Below are positions 36,501 to 47,321 of a DNA stretch of 64,000 nt, piece by piece. The stretch covers positions 11,866,398-11,930,397 of the forward strand of contig HG738139.1 of assembly GCA_000499405.2 (NCBI GenBank). Direction: 5' to 3'. The stretch's first letter is position 1, and each line of letters opens with the position of its first letter. The notes beneath the pieces were generated by a model. That model did not search any database. It was given only the letters and a program-made list of their open reading frames with translations, and was not told the DNA's origin. The position numbers were made by a program, and so were the translations under genes. Source of the DNA: Onchocerca volvulus. Lineage: Eukaryota; Nematoda; Chromadorea; Rhabditida; Onchocercidae.

Positions 36501-39296
36501 TAAAGTTTGGAGTAGCTTTCATTTCTAAATTACTTTGAATTGAAATCCTTTATAAATCAAAATCAAAAAGAAAAATCTTAGAAACTTTTTTTTTTTGGGA
36601 AATTTTTCATTTTTTTGATTTTTTACTTTTTTTTCTCGAATTTTTTGGCACAATTAGCCGAAAAAAAAATAGCAAGTGATAAAAATAATAATTATCATTT
36701 CCTTTTTCCTGACAGTATCATATTTACGAAATGGTTGAAATAAAATGCGAATGATTTTTAGTCAATTTCATCCTAATGCTCAATTTTACTACTGAGCTGT
36801 AAATTAAACAGAAACTTCATGTGATCGTTGTCATTATTTTGTAATAATTAATTTTGAAATAAGAAACGTGCTAAATCCCATTTTATAGCTAATTGGTACT
36901 TTAATAATTTGTGTTATACGAACAAATCAAAAATTTTTAGGAATATATTCGTTTTTTCAGGAGGAGGCAAACGACCAAACCAAAGCTATCTTCCTTTAGG
37001 ATGTAAGGCGAGATTTCGATTAAATGCTGATATAACTAATGGATGCTTGCGAATCTCATCGTTTTATAAAGAACACACAAATCATGAAAATAGCGAGCAG
37101 AATTATTCACGTGTTGTAAATAAAAAACGAAGAAATATAACTGGTGAGTACATCGACTCGCCAAAATTTTATTTTGTATTTCTTACACAAAAATTATCGA
37201 ATATCATAAAGTAAATACCATAATTGCAGAAACTATAAAATGAATAATATAATTACAGATGGTCCTGGATCGAAAATTGCGAAAATGGGAACGATGGATG
37301 AAACAGGTAAGTTCTATTTATATTTAGTTCTTTTCAGTATTTTTATTAGATACTAGCTGGACTCAATGATCCAACTAATATGTAATACAAAAAATATAAA
37401 TGTTAGTTTGTTCAAAATCTTAAATCTCCAAAAACTCTTATCAATTGCTTTGAAAATTTGACACATTTATCAGAATGATGCGATCAAATTGATTACTAGA
37501 TTATCTTTTCTTTGTCGCTCGTATGAATATTGCTCAACTGAATCGTCGGATTGTTGTTACTACTACATCGCTTCGAACTCCGACTTGTTGCTTGCTATCT
37601 CGATAAAAGATTAGCTGCAAATCCTGTCCTTTTCAATCCCTCCGGATTCCTCTCCCTTACCTGATCTCCATCGTGCTACTTCTTGATTGGTTGTCCTCAT
37701 TTTGTTTATCTGTGAATTGGAGCGTTCTGGCGATAAACATTTTATCCTTTTTGCGGTAAACATGTCCAATGTCCCTTTGAAACTGTTTCGTGCCATCTGA
37801 TCTTTTTAGGACATTTTGAATGTAAATAACGCCACGACATTACAATGATTGTGGTGTAATTTGCATTTGAGACTCCCCGTATCACAGGTGTGACAGAAAA
37901 AAAAATTAGGTATATCTACATAAAAACATGCGCCTATTCGAATGCGACGTTGTGCGAAAAGTAGCAATGAACACTTATATTTTTATTTATATAGATAAAT
38001 AACAGATACAGCGTTATGTTATTTCAGAAAAAGCGATTTCCGGATATGATAACACTAAGGAAACTATGCCAGACGTAAACAAGAATGTTAATGCTTCTGA
38101 AGCTGCAGAAAACAATTCTATCTCCGTTATTTCATCATCAGAAAATTCTACTTTCGCAAATTCATCGAAGGAAAATTCCGTTTCTACTAAAATTTCTTTT
38201 CCGGGAAATTCTACTATTTCATCCCAAGAGAATTCGCCTTTTGTACCAATAACTTTGTCGCAATCCACAGGAGTAAGTAAACAATTTTATATCCAAAAAA
38301 ATTTATGTACGATAAAAAAAACATAAAAAAAGTTGACATTTTCAGATGACAAAACAGAATGATATCATGCAACAAGTAATACAACAAAATATGCCTTCGA
38401 TAAATTCACGTTTACAGCAAGTGTTAACAGTTCAGTTATTTAATCGATTAAAGCGCATAGAATATTTGATTATGAATGGTTCGTTTATCGCCTTATAGGC
38501 GCACATTTTTGTGATATTTATTGATGCTAATTAAGCCATATTTGATTCTAAACTAACTATAGGCAACTAAATTTCTAATAATTTTTGAGCTACGTAGTGC
38601 GTTCAAAAAATTTTACAATCGAGATCGTTTTTTTATCATCAAGAAATCTCACAAATTTCCATTATTTATTGAATCTTTTGAGTTTTTTGATTGGTTTACT
38701 TAAAATCCAATTTAGCATATATCATCAAGTGTGGACGATACCTGCCACAGAAAATATATTTCTCATTCATTCATGGAGTTTATGGAGCTGATTATCATCT
38801 ATCGGAATGGTCAGATGTACAATTGAAAGATGTTATGAGACTTTTTCTACAACCACCGGAAATACTGCTTCAGGACGAATTACCTACTGATATTTCAATT
38901 AATGAAATAAAACAAGTTCGAGTACCACGAATTCAACGTGCTATCACAGCTATCAGAGAGGAAAAACTGAAGGTAAGAATAACAATGATAGTTTAATCTA
39001 ACTTATAGCAGCAGGGAGACACCAATACGGACAATTATTGTACCCTGAATATATCTCAGCATTCTTACTGTATCGGTCCATTTCTTCTTTATCGCTCCAT
39101 CTACAAATATCATTTATGTATTCACCATATATTTTCACAATATTTCAATCTTTTGCAGAGATGCGACAGAATTATCGCACGACATATCAGACATATTTTT
39201 AATGCTCTTTCTCCGCCTGATTTCTTAACGGCTGTTCGGGAATTCCAAAAATTTGCCAATGATGTAAAAGATATGAACACGAATGATATCAAATAG
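33520..39296 (+). CDS. FAR1/ZSWIM3 N-terminal-type zinc-binding domain protein
   Basis: Ten phase-consistent exons: 33520-33757, 34297-34485, 34663-34816, 34919-35088, 36961-37143, 37259-37306, 38028-38272, 38346-38478, 38716-38972, 39159-39296 (TAG). They encode 584 residues. Residues 1-142 are polar and Glu/Gln-rich. Residues about 175-300 match the FAR1/WRKY-GCM1-like fold found at the N-terminus of ZSWIM3 and Mutator-like transposases: FDEFEKYFEAYK, FKYKYIVFHCAHYG, then LPLGCKARFRL and KEHTNHEN. The likely zinc ligands are the two Cys (in FHCAHYG and GCKARF) and the His pair (HTNH). A Ser/Asn-rich linker (330-409) and a helical C-terminal part (QLKDVMRLFLQPPE, REFQKFANDV) follow. No transposase core or SWIM domain is present, so it is probably a domesticated DNA-binding protein, likely nuclear. 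The start is the first ATG in the exon; upstream exons are possible. Confidence 0.8.
33831..34215 (+). repeat. Duplicated segment, copy A (intronic; partner 40497-40805)
   Basis: This intron segment aligns in order with 40497-40805: AAATATCTCAGTGTAGCAAA against AAATATTCAATGCAGCAAA, then CTCAATGAATTAAGTTCATAAAATG against CTCAATTAATGAAAAACTTCATAAGATG, then AGGCATATAATCCGTAATCA against AGACATATCATCCATAAATA. One frame here is open for 32 codons (VGDHNNEDNLSIKYL...) before TGA, so it may be a lost or alternative exon. Copy A carries a hairpin that copy B lacks. Confidence 0.6.
33961..34017. repeat. Perfect 21-bp hairpin arms, 15-nt loop
   Basis: 33961-33981 (ATCGATTAAATTAGTTGAG plus AA) is the exact reverse complement of 33997-34017. 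It lies in intron 1 of the FAR1-type gene and has no counterpart in the paralogous segment at 40.5 kb, suggesting insertion after the duplication. Confidence 0.9.
36012..36089 (+). repeat. Two tandem 39-bp units with coding-like sequence
   Basis: 36012-36050 and 36051-36089 differ at about 5 of 39 positions. In one frame each unit reads as 13 codons (PRRVITTDDDFSD / PRRAIAIYNDFSG), but a TAA lies two codons upstream and TAA ends it at 36102. It is within the 1.9-kb intron between exons 34919-35088 and 36961-37143, possibly a decayed exon. Confidence 0.6.
37875..37995. repeat. Dispersed repeat, copy 2 (partner at 23011)
   Basis: GTATCACAGGTGTGACAG, an A-run, then ATGCGCCTATTCGAATGCGACGTTG, ending TTATATTTTTATTTATATAG, in the same orientation as 23011-23165. 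It lies in the intron between exons 37259-37306 and 38028-38272. Sequence just before it (37560-37800) is GC-richer than its surroundings and may belong to the same inserted element. Confidence 0.75.
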
Positions 39297-39671
39297 GTTA
39301 ATATGAATATGTTCCAGTCCTGAAACACAAAAAAATATTGGATCGTCGATGCCATTTTTGCATTTCCCTCTTTTACAAGAGCTTTGTGAAATTGAATTTT
39401 GTATTTTTTGTAAGAAATTGAAAACATAATTTTCATTACCAATTATTTTTGTCATTACTCTGTATTTCATAACGAATTTGACTTACTGGATTTGCCATAT
39501 TTCTTCATATTATTGTATCATGTAATTATTATTATTTAATAGTTCATTTTCAATCTTTTCTGATTTTTGATTATAATGATAAAAGTTGCGTCTAAAAGTT
39601 TCGCATATTGTTTCTACTCTCATTCAGTTTTTACAAATTGCATTATTAAGATCTCAAATTTTTTGACTCAA

Positions 39672-39703
39672 TTTTTCACAACAAGAAATTTTGTTGTGAA
39701 AAA
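39672..39703. repeat. Perfect 13-bp hairpin downstream of the FAR1-type gene
   Basis: TTTTTCACAACAA at 39672-39684 pairs exactly with TTGTTGTGAAAAA at 39691-39703 across GAAATT. It is 376 bp past the stop codon, outside any gene model. Confidence 0.85.
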
Positions 39704-40184
39704 GCATGAATCCTCCTCAACAATTACATCCTTCACAGCGATGGTCATCTTTTCGTTAAAGATGGGGGAAAGATCGAGAGAAAGTATGACAGATTTTTCA
39801 TGTTTAAATGGACAAGATAACTTGGAGAAATCTCTTGCAAGCAGAATAATCTGCCAAGTTTCTTCCTGCTTAATTAATTAGATTATCGAAATTTGAGTAA
39901 AATATTTGCTCAAAAGCGGAGGATATCACAACCATCTATTTTTTGACTAAAAGGTCTATATTTGATTTAATATCTATACAACGAGAAGCGACAGCTTTCA
40001 GTATTCCACAGCTTTCCCGTAAATAAGGCAAACTTGAGTAAGTTATGTAAACTTATTGAAAACACGAAAATTTGAATTTAGTTTTTCGTGACTGTGTGAT
40101 ATCCTAACATATTAAACTTGGTAAGTTCTTGAATTCATATAAATTTCATAATATGTTTGCTTCTTGGTGTACTTTTGAAATATT

Positions 40185-40292
40185 AAAAATTATGATACTA
40201 GTCATTAGAAATTTTGAATTAATGAAAAAATTATGATATTAATCACTAGAAATTTCCAAATATTGAAAAAATTATGATACTAATCACTGAAC
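40185..40292. repeat. Tandem repeat, unit about 41 bp, 2.7 copies
   Basis: AAAAATTATGATACTA(G/A)TCA(T/C)TAGAAATTT repeats at 40185, 40225 and 40266 with a few substitutions. Confidence 0.8.
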
Positions 40293-40496
40293 TAATAATT
40301 CAAATTGCCTCATGTGTCATTTCTTGAAAAATAGAGCGGAGAAACAGAGCGATTTCTTCCCTCTGTTTATTTATTTATCAATTTTATTTAGAGAAAATTG
40401 CATTTTGATTTTGTTACATTGGTAAAGTTATCAGATAAAAAATATTTATTACTGAGGCATTGTAATATTACAAGATTACTTTTTTAAATAGGAAAT

Positions 40497-40805
40497 CATA
40501 GAAGAGTATGGCAAAGAATATAGTTTATTAATTAGAAATATTCAATGCAGCAAATAATTTGAAAAAATCATCGAAAGTGAAGAAAATTCTGCGATATCGC
40601 AAGATATTCCAGTATGAAATTCCAAAATTGCAAAATATCAGTTAAATTATTTAGAAATTTGTAATGACTTAACAGTTAAAAATTTTCAATTTTCTCAATT
40701 AATGAAAAACTTCATAAGATGATAATTGGAAATGAATTCTACCAAAAGGAGTAAAAACTGGTTCTTTCAGACATATCATCCATAAATAATCGATCGCTTT
40801 TTTTT
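40497..40805 (+). pseudogene. Duplicated segment, copy B: decayed paralogue of the FAR1-type gene's intron 1 region
   Basis: Collinear with 33831-34215 (motifs listed there). One frame is coding-like but interrupted: GAAATCATAGAAGAG reads EIIEEYGKEYSLLIRNIQ, then TAA, then FEKIIESEENSAISQDIPV, then TGA. This implies the whole region 39.3-44.1 kb may hold a partially duplicated and decayed copy of the upstream gene. No copy of the zinc-binding domain was recognised here. Confidence 0.5.
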
Positions 40806-41130
40806 TAATTTTTTTCTTAAATTTTTTTTTCCATCTCTTCGGCATTGTAAGATTATCAGCCTATTTCCAGGCGTAATCACATCGAATGATATTTTCGGAG
40901 CCGAACACATAAGTATCGGTACGAGTAGCGCAATTCTTAGAAGTTTCGAATTCCTTCCGTGATGACCTCTACTTCAGACGAAACTTCACAAATAAATAAT
41001 AAAACTTTTTGGTCCAAAAATTTGATTATTTTTTTCCAGCAATTTGTAACTAAGATCTTATTTTGTTCAAGGATGTTGATGAGGAATTAAAATGAAAAAT
41101 TAACAATTTCATTAAGTAATTTATTTTCAG

Positions 41131-41400
41131 AAACATAAATTATATCAATGAATGTAGAAATTTTTAAACAAAATTTAACATTTCTTCAAAATATGGCAAC
41201 AGAACTAAGAAATAGAATTGATCAAATTTATTTTGAGAATAATATCTGAATTATTCAATAGAGAACAATATAATGGATGCAATGGTTCACTGTTCGTTTG
41301 TAGAATATCGAAAAATAAAATTTCGATCATTTTGTTTTTGATTGAGAAAACATCAGTACATTTCGTTCACAAAGATGAAGCAAACCAAATTATCGATTAG
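41131..41400 (+). pseudogene. Coding-like remnant behind a TTTTCAG acceptor, probably frameshifted
   Basis: After TTATTTTCAG (ending 41130) an ORF runs from ATG 41148 for 33 codons (MNVEIFKQNLTFLQ...) to TGA 41247-41249, with no donor. A second frame overlaps it and stays open to TAG near 41400 (ELFNREQYNGCNG...). Two adjoining coding-like frames suggest a frameshifted relic. The product is not recognised. Confidence 0.25.
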
Positions 41401-44116
41401 GCAGTTAGTTAAAAATAATTAATTTGATTATGAAGTTCATGAAAACTTATAATGCAATTCAATCTATATCAATAAATGTATGCGACATCCACCACACAAA
41501 TTTGGTCGTCATCAGCTGTTCATGTAATAAAATAAATAATGATGATTATCATTTCTCAGAATAGTCATATTTACAACTAAGATATATTATGATAATCCTG
41601 CTCCATCCTTTGGTGAAAAATAATCAATTTCAAAAAGAAAAAGTAATCAAAAAAAAAAAAGAAAGAAAAATGATCAAATTTAGAGAGAATGATTCGAGAA
41701 AAATTATTCATCAATATTTCAGTGAATGATAAGAAAAATGCTTGATTATCATGTATTGAAAATTCAATCAGTCTCGTCAAGCAGCAGATTGTTGCTAAAG
41801 ATATGATAGTGGGCAAAGATAAGATAATATTTTTTTATCTGAAATATTTGATGATCTTTCCTTCATCGTTTCAAACTAAAATATAATGGAAATCATGCGA
41901 TTTTCACATCTTCGCGTTACTATTATTCTTTATCATTTTCGGTAAAATAAGATTTAGGTAATTTTCTAAGAATTCGTATCACTACCAATATTTCCTACCA
42001 ATTTAACTCAGAAAAATGAAAATTGAAATATTATCCTGTGACCAGTTTTCATCCAAAATATAATGATCAATGATGAACAATTTATGCAATCATTTTTTAA
42101 TTTAAAAGAAATACAATTATAAAGCAACTTATGTCCACGAACAGAATTCCGATCATCTTGAATTTCACTCTCTGCGACTACAGTGCGCGAATTGAAAGCT
42201 GTCAAATATCGCATAGGCGCCTTCGTCAAGCATTTCAACCACTGATAGAGATTTAATCGTTCCATATGATCATGATCAATATTTCGAAATAATTTTTAAA
42301 TGAAATTTTCTCCAAATATTTTGGACCATTGAAAAACGATTTTGTGAAAAAGTAAAAAGATCAAAAATTTTTCCCTAAAATCTCAATGTATTTTTATCTA
42401 AATTTAGAATTACATTAATTTAAAAACTTATATCTTAGATTCGAAGAGAAATATATTCCCAAACAGTTTAATTTTCAATTCAAAGAAAAATATTATTTTT
42501 GCAATTTCACATTGTAATTTAACTTGTAACATTCGTGCTGAATAATTATTCTTTTGCATGAACAAAATAATTTATTTCTTCAAATGAACCGAAATGTTGA
42601 ATTAATCAAGAACCGGTATACTGAAAAAAAAATTTCAAATACTTCAGCAATTCATACACAGGTAATCAATGAGCTGCAAGTAATACTATCGCCATCTTTA
42701 TTGTGATAAAATTAGTTGCTGTTTCAAAGAAAATTTGAGCATTTTTCAGTGTCTTATTCTCTTTATTCTTTTTGAATTTTTTAATTAATGATTAAAAAAG
42801 ATTTTTAACGCCATTCTTTCTGAAATAGATCTACTTAGTCGATCGTTTACAAAATTATGATATGGAATGATTATGTTAATAAACAATTCAAACTAAAAAT
42901 CGTCGAAAGTTTTTTTTTAATTATTTTAGGTTTTCTTTATTAAGTTTTTTTTTGCCAGAATACATCAGAATTTCTTTTAAATTATTTAGTTTAAAGAGTT
43001 TTGAAAGGATCTTCATATGTATACATATTCATTTAGACGACTTTTATTTTTTAAATCAAAATAATCTCCTGTTTTACACTAAAGAAATGTTATGATTGCA
43101 AAAGTATTCAAAATATTTTCTAATTTTTTCTCAAGCAAAAAGACCATCTCTCTCAGTTAACTTATGATAATTTCTTACCGAAAAATAAAAATTTTTAAAT
43201 TGAATTGGTTTCAGCATATTTTTTAAACAGCATATTGTACTGCTTAATATAATTACCGAAAAATTATTCCAGCAAAAAATCGAATTCACTGCAAATGTTA
43301 TTTGGCCCATAAAATCATCAGAATACAAACAACGGAATAAATTAGCAGTGAATTTAAATAAATTTATTTAAATTATCATATCACATTGGTGAGAATGCTA
43401 ACTCGATTGCTATGAAATTCCTAACAATGATTTTTTAACAAACTTTTGGTTATTTTTTTGAAAAAAAAAAATGACTTGACAAGATATAGATGAAAGGAAA
43501 GAAATGTTTAGATAAATAAGGTTAATCCTGAATCAGCAGAATATTTATTCAAGTAACAATCTATTTTGAAAACTTTTTTGCAGCTTTACAATTTTAAACT
43601 TTATGCAACAGCATATATTTCCAGTAATTTCTAATCACTCCCATTTTTTTTCTCTTTTCACTCATATTTAACCTATTCGCATTTTTCTAGAAAAATCACT
43701 AAAAATTGAGCTTTAATGCTTGACTAATTCGATTTTTCTAAAATAATTTTCTAGTTACTATATTAAACAAAACAATAGTTGAAGCATCTGATGATGGAAT
43801 CAGCTGAATTCAAAAATTTTTTATTTTCTCGAAAGAAATTTCCAGCCTATATCTGCTTATTTTCACAACACGCACTCATATTATGTTGCATTTTCAATTT
43901 TCTCATTGTTTTACCTACCTTTATAGTCAGTCGTATTATAAGTTAAAATTTAAATTTCTATTTTTAATTTCATTCCTATTTTCTAAAACGAATTATTGTA
44001 GTTCAAGTTTTAATCCAATTCATTTCACATTTTTTCAATAATTTATTTAGCATAACTATTCTATTAGTTTGCAAATCTTTTATGCGTCAAAGATTTAATT
44101 TCTGATAAATTTCTCT
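41401..44116. other. Intergenic DNA, possibly with gene relics
   Basis: No intact gene was recognised. A GC-richer patch at 42130-42250 has open frames on both strands (minus 42008-42265 and plus ending LRQAFQPLIEI) without splice context. Short T- and A-runs are frequent. The 3' part must contain the promoter of the TTR-like gene, but no motif can be named. Confidence 0.4.
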
Positions 44117-44124
44117 TTTTTTAG
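44117..44124 (+). promoter_or_regulatory. Likely SL trans-splice acceptor of the TTR-like gene
   Basis: CTCTTTTTTTAG ends at 44124, 18 nt before the ATG. No upstream exon is evident, which fits a nematode SL1-type leader addition site. Confidence 0.5.
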
Positions 44125-44142
44125 CTCATATATTAGTTAAAA

Positions 44143-44473
44143 ATGAGAAATTTATTGATTTGTTTATCGATTTTGATAATCTCCGCAACAGCAAGAAAAA
44201 GAATTATCGGTATAACGCAAAGCGCAAGAATCAATGGTACACTCATGTGCAATCTTAAACCTGCTGCAAATGTTAAAGTGAAATTGTATCATGATGATCC
44301 AGGTCTCTTTTCTCATTGATTTTTTCATCCTTTAATTTTTCTATTTCTGGATTAATATTTTAATTTTAATTTTTGCTAATGAAAATTTCAACTTTACAAT
44401 AGTTTTTAATTGTTTTAAAATTGAAGTTTAAAAAACTTTTACTTTACACAAGATTAACGAAGATTGTTGGTAA

Positions 44474-44536
<63 letters not shown>

Positions 44537-45191
44537 TTTTTTTTATTTTTTTTATTTTTTAAGAAATAAACTAAGCAGAGAAAGCATCGAAATATTGAAA
44601 GACAGTGCTGAGAAGATTTATTCATGCATATTAAAATAATTTTTAATATTCTAAAATTTAAATAAAATATATTACAATATTATAGCTTCAGAATAATGCT
44701 CTGAAATATTCTGAAGTTGTAATGTTTTAGGGATTAAATTTTAGAAAAGTCGTTTTTTTTCATCGTTTTGAAAAGTTTTTATCTCAGCAAGAATTGACAA
44801 TTTGTTAGCGGCGGATAGAACCGATTCAAATGGACACTTCGAACTTCAAGGATACACCAATGAAATCACAACATTCGGTCCAAAGCTCAACATTTATCAC
44901 AATTGCCGGGATGAAATGATGGTAAATTGAGATGAGCAATCTTAGATTCAAGTTAAAATCTCTTTACTTTGTGATCAAAGATGTAATTATCGTTTAAAAA
45001 AAAAATGATTTTCAATTGTTTGCATAAAGTTCTAAAAAAATGTTTATTTTCAGCCATGCTTGCGTAAAATCACGATCAAAATACCGAATAACTATATTTC
45101 ATTAGGAAAAAAAGCGAGGAAATTATATGATGCGGGAATAATTCAGTTGGATGAAAAATTTAAAGGCGAAATACGAGATTGTATTAATTAA
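44143..45191 (+). CDS. Transthyretin-like (TTR) family secreted protein
   Basis: Three exons, 44143-44302, 44788-44921 and 45054-45191 (TAA), give 143 residues, the usual size for this nematode family. Residues 1-17 (MRNLLICLSILIISATA) are a clear signal peptide. The mature part follows the TTR-like consensus: GITQSARINGTLMCNLKPA, VKVKLYHDD, DRTDSNGHFELQGYTNE, GPKLNIYHNC, PCLRKITIKIPNNYIS, IIQLDEKFKGEIRDC. Cys36, Cys93, Cys100 and Cys141 are the family's cysteines, probably paired in two disulfides. NGT at 31-33 is a possible N-glycosylation site. TTR-like proteins are secreted, nematode-specific and often found in excretory-secretory material; their ligands are mostly unknown (a C. elegans member, TTR-52, bridges apoptotic cells to engulfing cells). 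The family call is firm; the individual function is not. Intron 1 holds a 59-nt poly(T) run at 44476-44534. Confidence 0.93.
44476..44534. repeat. Poly(T) run of 59
   Basis: Uninterrupted thymines in intron 1 of the TTR-like gene. The 72-codon frame through it (poly-Phe) is an artefact. A length this great may be affected by sequencing slippage. Confidence 0.9.
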
Positions 45192-45290
45192 TCGTCAGTT
45201 AGCTCTGTTCCAATCAAAGAGACTAAAGAGAATAGGGAAGAAAATATTGGTAACGTAAAAGATAATGATAAGATTTTGGATCGAAATAAG
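45192..45290 (+). pseudogene. In-frame coding-like tail after the TTR-like stop, ending at a splice donor
   Basis: Directly after TAA the same frame stays open for 33 codons (SSVSSVPIKETKENREENIG...) and stops at a good donor, AAG|GTAATC. A second coding-like block follows at 45630-45718: an acceptor CTCCAG, then IKESSKSKLTEEEYRA, TGA at 45679, LKDFQDFKLQLR, then a donor G|GTATTT. The TGA could be a decayed TGG. The phases of the two blocks do not match, so they are best seen as relics of a longer C-terminal tail or of another gene. Confidence 0.35.
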
Positions 45291-46407
45291 GTAATCATTT
45301 CAACTATAGTAAACGTGATATGCAATTGACTTTGATATTTTGTATTTTAAGCCCATAAAATCATAAATTGCTATCCACTACTTAAAAAATGATTTCAAAT
45401 TCGATCATATATAAAAAATTATACTATACGTATGTATTTACGTGAAAAATCCAACTGAAATATTATGTTTTTACAAGAGGATCATCATAAGCCTGTGCAC
45501 AGTTATGCCAATATTGTACAATTTTGGATTTTATGATAAAAGTACAAATATGATCTGTCATAATAAATCTTCTCTCTAAAATTGACATCGATTAAGTAAG
45601 AAATTTCACGATGTAATTTTGATCTCCAGAATAAAAGAATCCTCAAAATCAAAATTAACAGAAGAGGAATATAGAGCCTGATTGAAAGATTTTCAAGATT
45701 TCAAGTTGCAATTAAGAGGTATTTTCTGGATATTCGATGTAATCATGTAGCTTCAATCTTCAATGCTTTCTTAAACTGAGAAGTTTGAGAATATTCTTGA
45801 ATCGTTTTGAATATTTCAGTATTGACATTTCAATTCTTAATGGTATTTTTTATTAAGTCAGATAAATTATTTTAGCAATGAATGATTGAAATTGTTTAGT
45901 TGGTTTTTGAGTGTGGCATGGATTTACACATAATGTTATTTTATCACATGGGCATCAGAATAAGTTGATTTAATTTAGCATTATCGATGTTTAATAAAAA
46001 TGCTTTTCTGATACGTTACACATTCTAAGCAGTGGTAACATTCTGTTTCAATTATTTTTTCTCTAAATTTCTCTAAATCTGAATTTTCCTTAGAGTATGT
46101 AAAGAAAATCCGAGGTTTATCGTTTATAGAAATCCCGAATTAGTATCAAATCTTTATTGAATGGGATAGAAATAAATTAAGTTCGATACAACTGTTAGAA
46201 AAAAAAAAAAAAGGAATGAATTAAGCACGAAAGATTTGGATCGAGTGGATTAAGTAGACGGACAGTTGTATAGAAGCACGAGCAAAGCAGTGGCGGCGAC
46301 AGTCACAAAAGGAAGGTACGATAACGATAGTAAATATTCTGATGATTGTTGGTTCCTTTTTTATTTACTGTTCATTTAATTTCTACTATTGTATTAAGTA
46401 CGAGATT

Positions 46408-46565
46408 ATCTACAATATCGTATAAGATCAACAAAGATTATCGTCACGTGGCAATCATAAGAGACCAACGAAGGCTAATGTCGATGATATTCAATATTGT
46501 ATAAGATTAAAAAGACCTGTTGTCCATAATATCAAACAAGACTAATAAAGGCTATTGTTGACATA
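46408..46565. repeat. Tandem repeat, unit about 38-42 bp, four degenerate copies
   Basis: CAATATCGTATAAGATCAAC, CAATCATAAGAGACCAAC, CAATATTGTATAAGATTAA and ATATCAAACAAGACTAA are each followed by AAAG(A/G)(T/C)TA-type and TTGTC(G/C)-type blocks. Just upstream, 46235-46315 is GC-richer and ends in AGGAAG|GTACGA, exon-like, but all its frames contain stops. Confidence 0.65.
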
Positions 46566-46701
46566 GCGAAGTCACAGCAACAGAAAGATTCAATCTAAAT
46601 TATAAATAAATCAATAAATTCTTTCCCTAACAGGAATGTCTGGTCATTTCCAGAATTATATATGGTATGGTACGATGAACATTTCAAATACTGAAGTTTA
46701 C

Positions 46702-46821
46702 CTCGCATAGGTCCGTATTGAGAATTATCTGGATGTTTTTCTTGAAAATGTACACCAATGGGTATCTGATCTATATACGAATATTTGATCATTATATATT
46801 TATAATGACAACCAGGTGTAA
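46702..46821 (-). CDS. Candidate isolated exon, product unknown
   Basis: On the minus strand a pyrimidine-rich stretch ends CCGTTGAG and is followed by an open frame (TPGCHYKYIMIKYSYIDQ...HFQEKHPDNSQYGPMRG) that stops at a consensus donor, CGAG|GTAAAC. No partner exon was found and the glomulin-like gene upstream already has a stop at 47728. The opposite strand also has an open frame (46718-46975), so this stays tentative. Confidence 0.25.
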
Positions 46822-47260
46822 CTCAACGGAGAGTAGAAGAAAATGTAGCATACATGAATATTTACAAAACAAACCAGAGAACCATTTAACGCTTATAATT
46901 AAAACAAAAACACATCAAGATAAATCTAATATGAGAAATGCCTGGATGATGAAGCGTATTTCAGTATGTGTTTAAATATGCATTATCGGAAATTTTATAT
47001 GCATCAATGATGAGAGCACAACACGTAACTGGATTTTTGTGATGATGGGAAGTGAAATACTATATATTTCTTTTCCCCGCAGTTGTTCGATAATATTAAA
47101 TTTCTTCAGGACACAAATAATTTAGACTGATTTAGAACAACTGCCAAACATAAACAGTCTTCCGTATGAAATTTAAACGAATGCGCAAAATCATTTGCAA
47201 GGAACATTTTATCACATCCTTATCAGTATCATACTCATATTGTGTATCTTACATCCTATG

Positions 47261-47321
47261 TTAAATTTCAAATAATTTCCTTAAATTTCAAGTAATTTCA
47301 TTTAAATTTCAAATAATTTCC
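47261..47321. repeat. Minisatellite of three TTAAATTTCAAATAATTTCC-like units
   Basis: Unit about 20 bp, copies at 47261, 47281 and 47302, nearly identical. Confidence 0.8.

Noticed and set aside
38014..38268. Acidic minus-strand ORF antisense to the Ser/Asn-rich exon
   Set aside because: Mirror of a genuine plus-strand exon with matched splice sites and phase.
42008..42265. Minus-strand ORF MERLNLYQWLKCL...
   Set aside because: GC-richer than neighbours but no splice signals, domain or partner exon; opposite strand is also open.
44421..44639. Plus-strand 72-codon ORF inside the TTR-like gene
   Set aside because: Mostly poly-Phe from the 59-nt T run in intron 1; the true exons lie on both sides.
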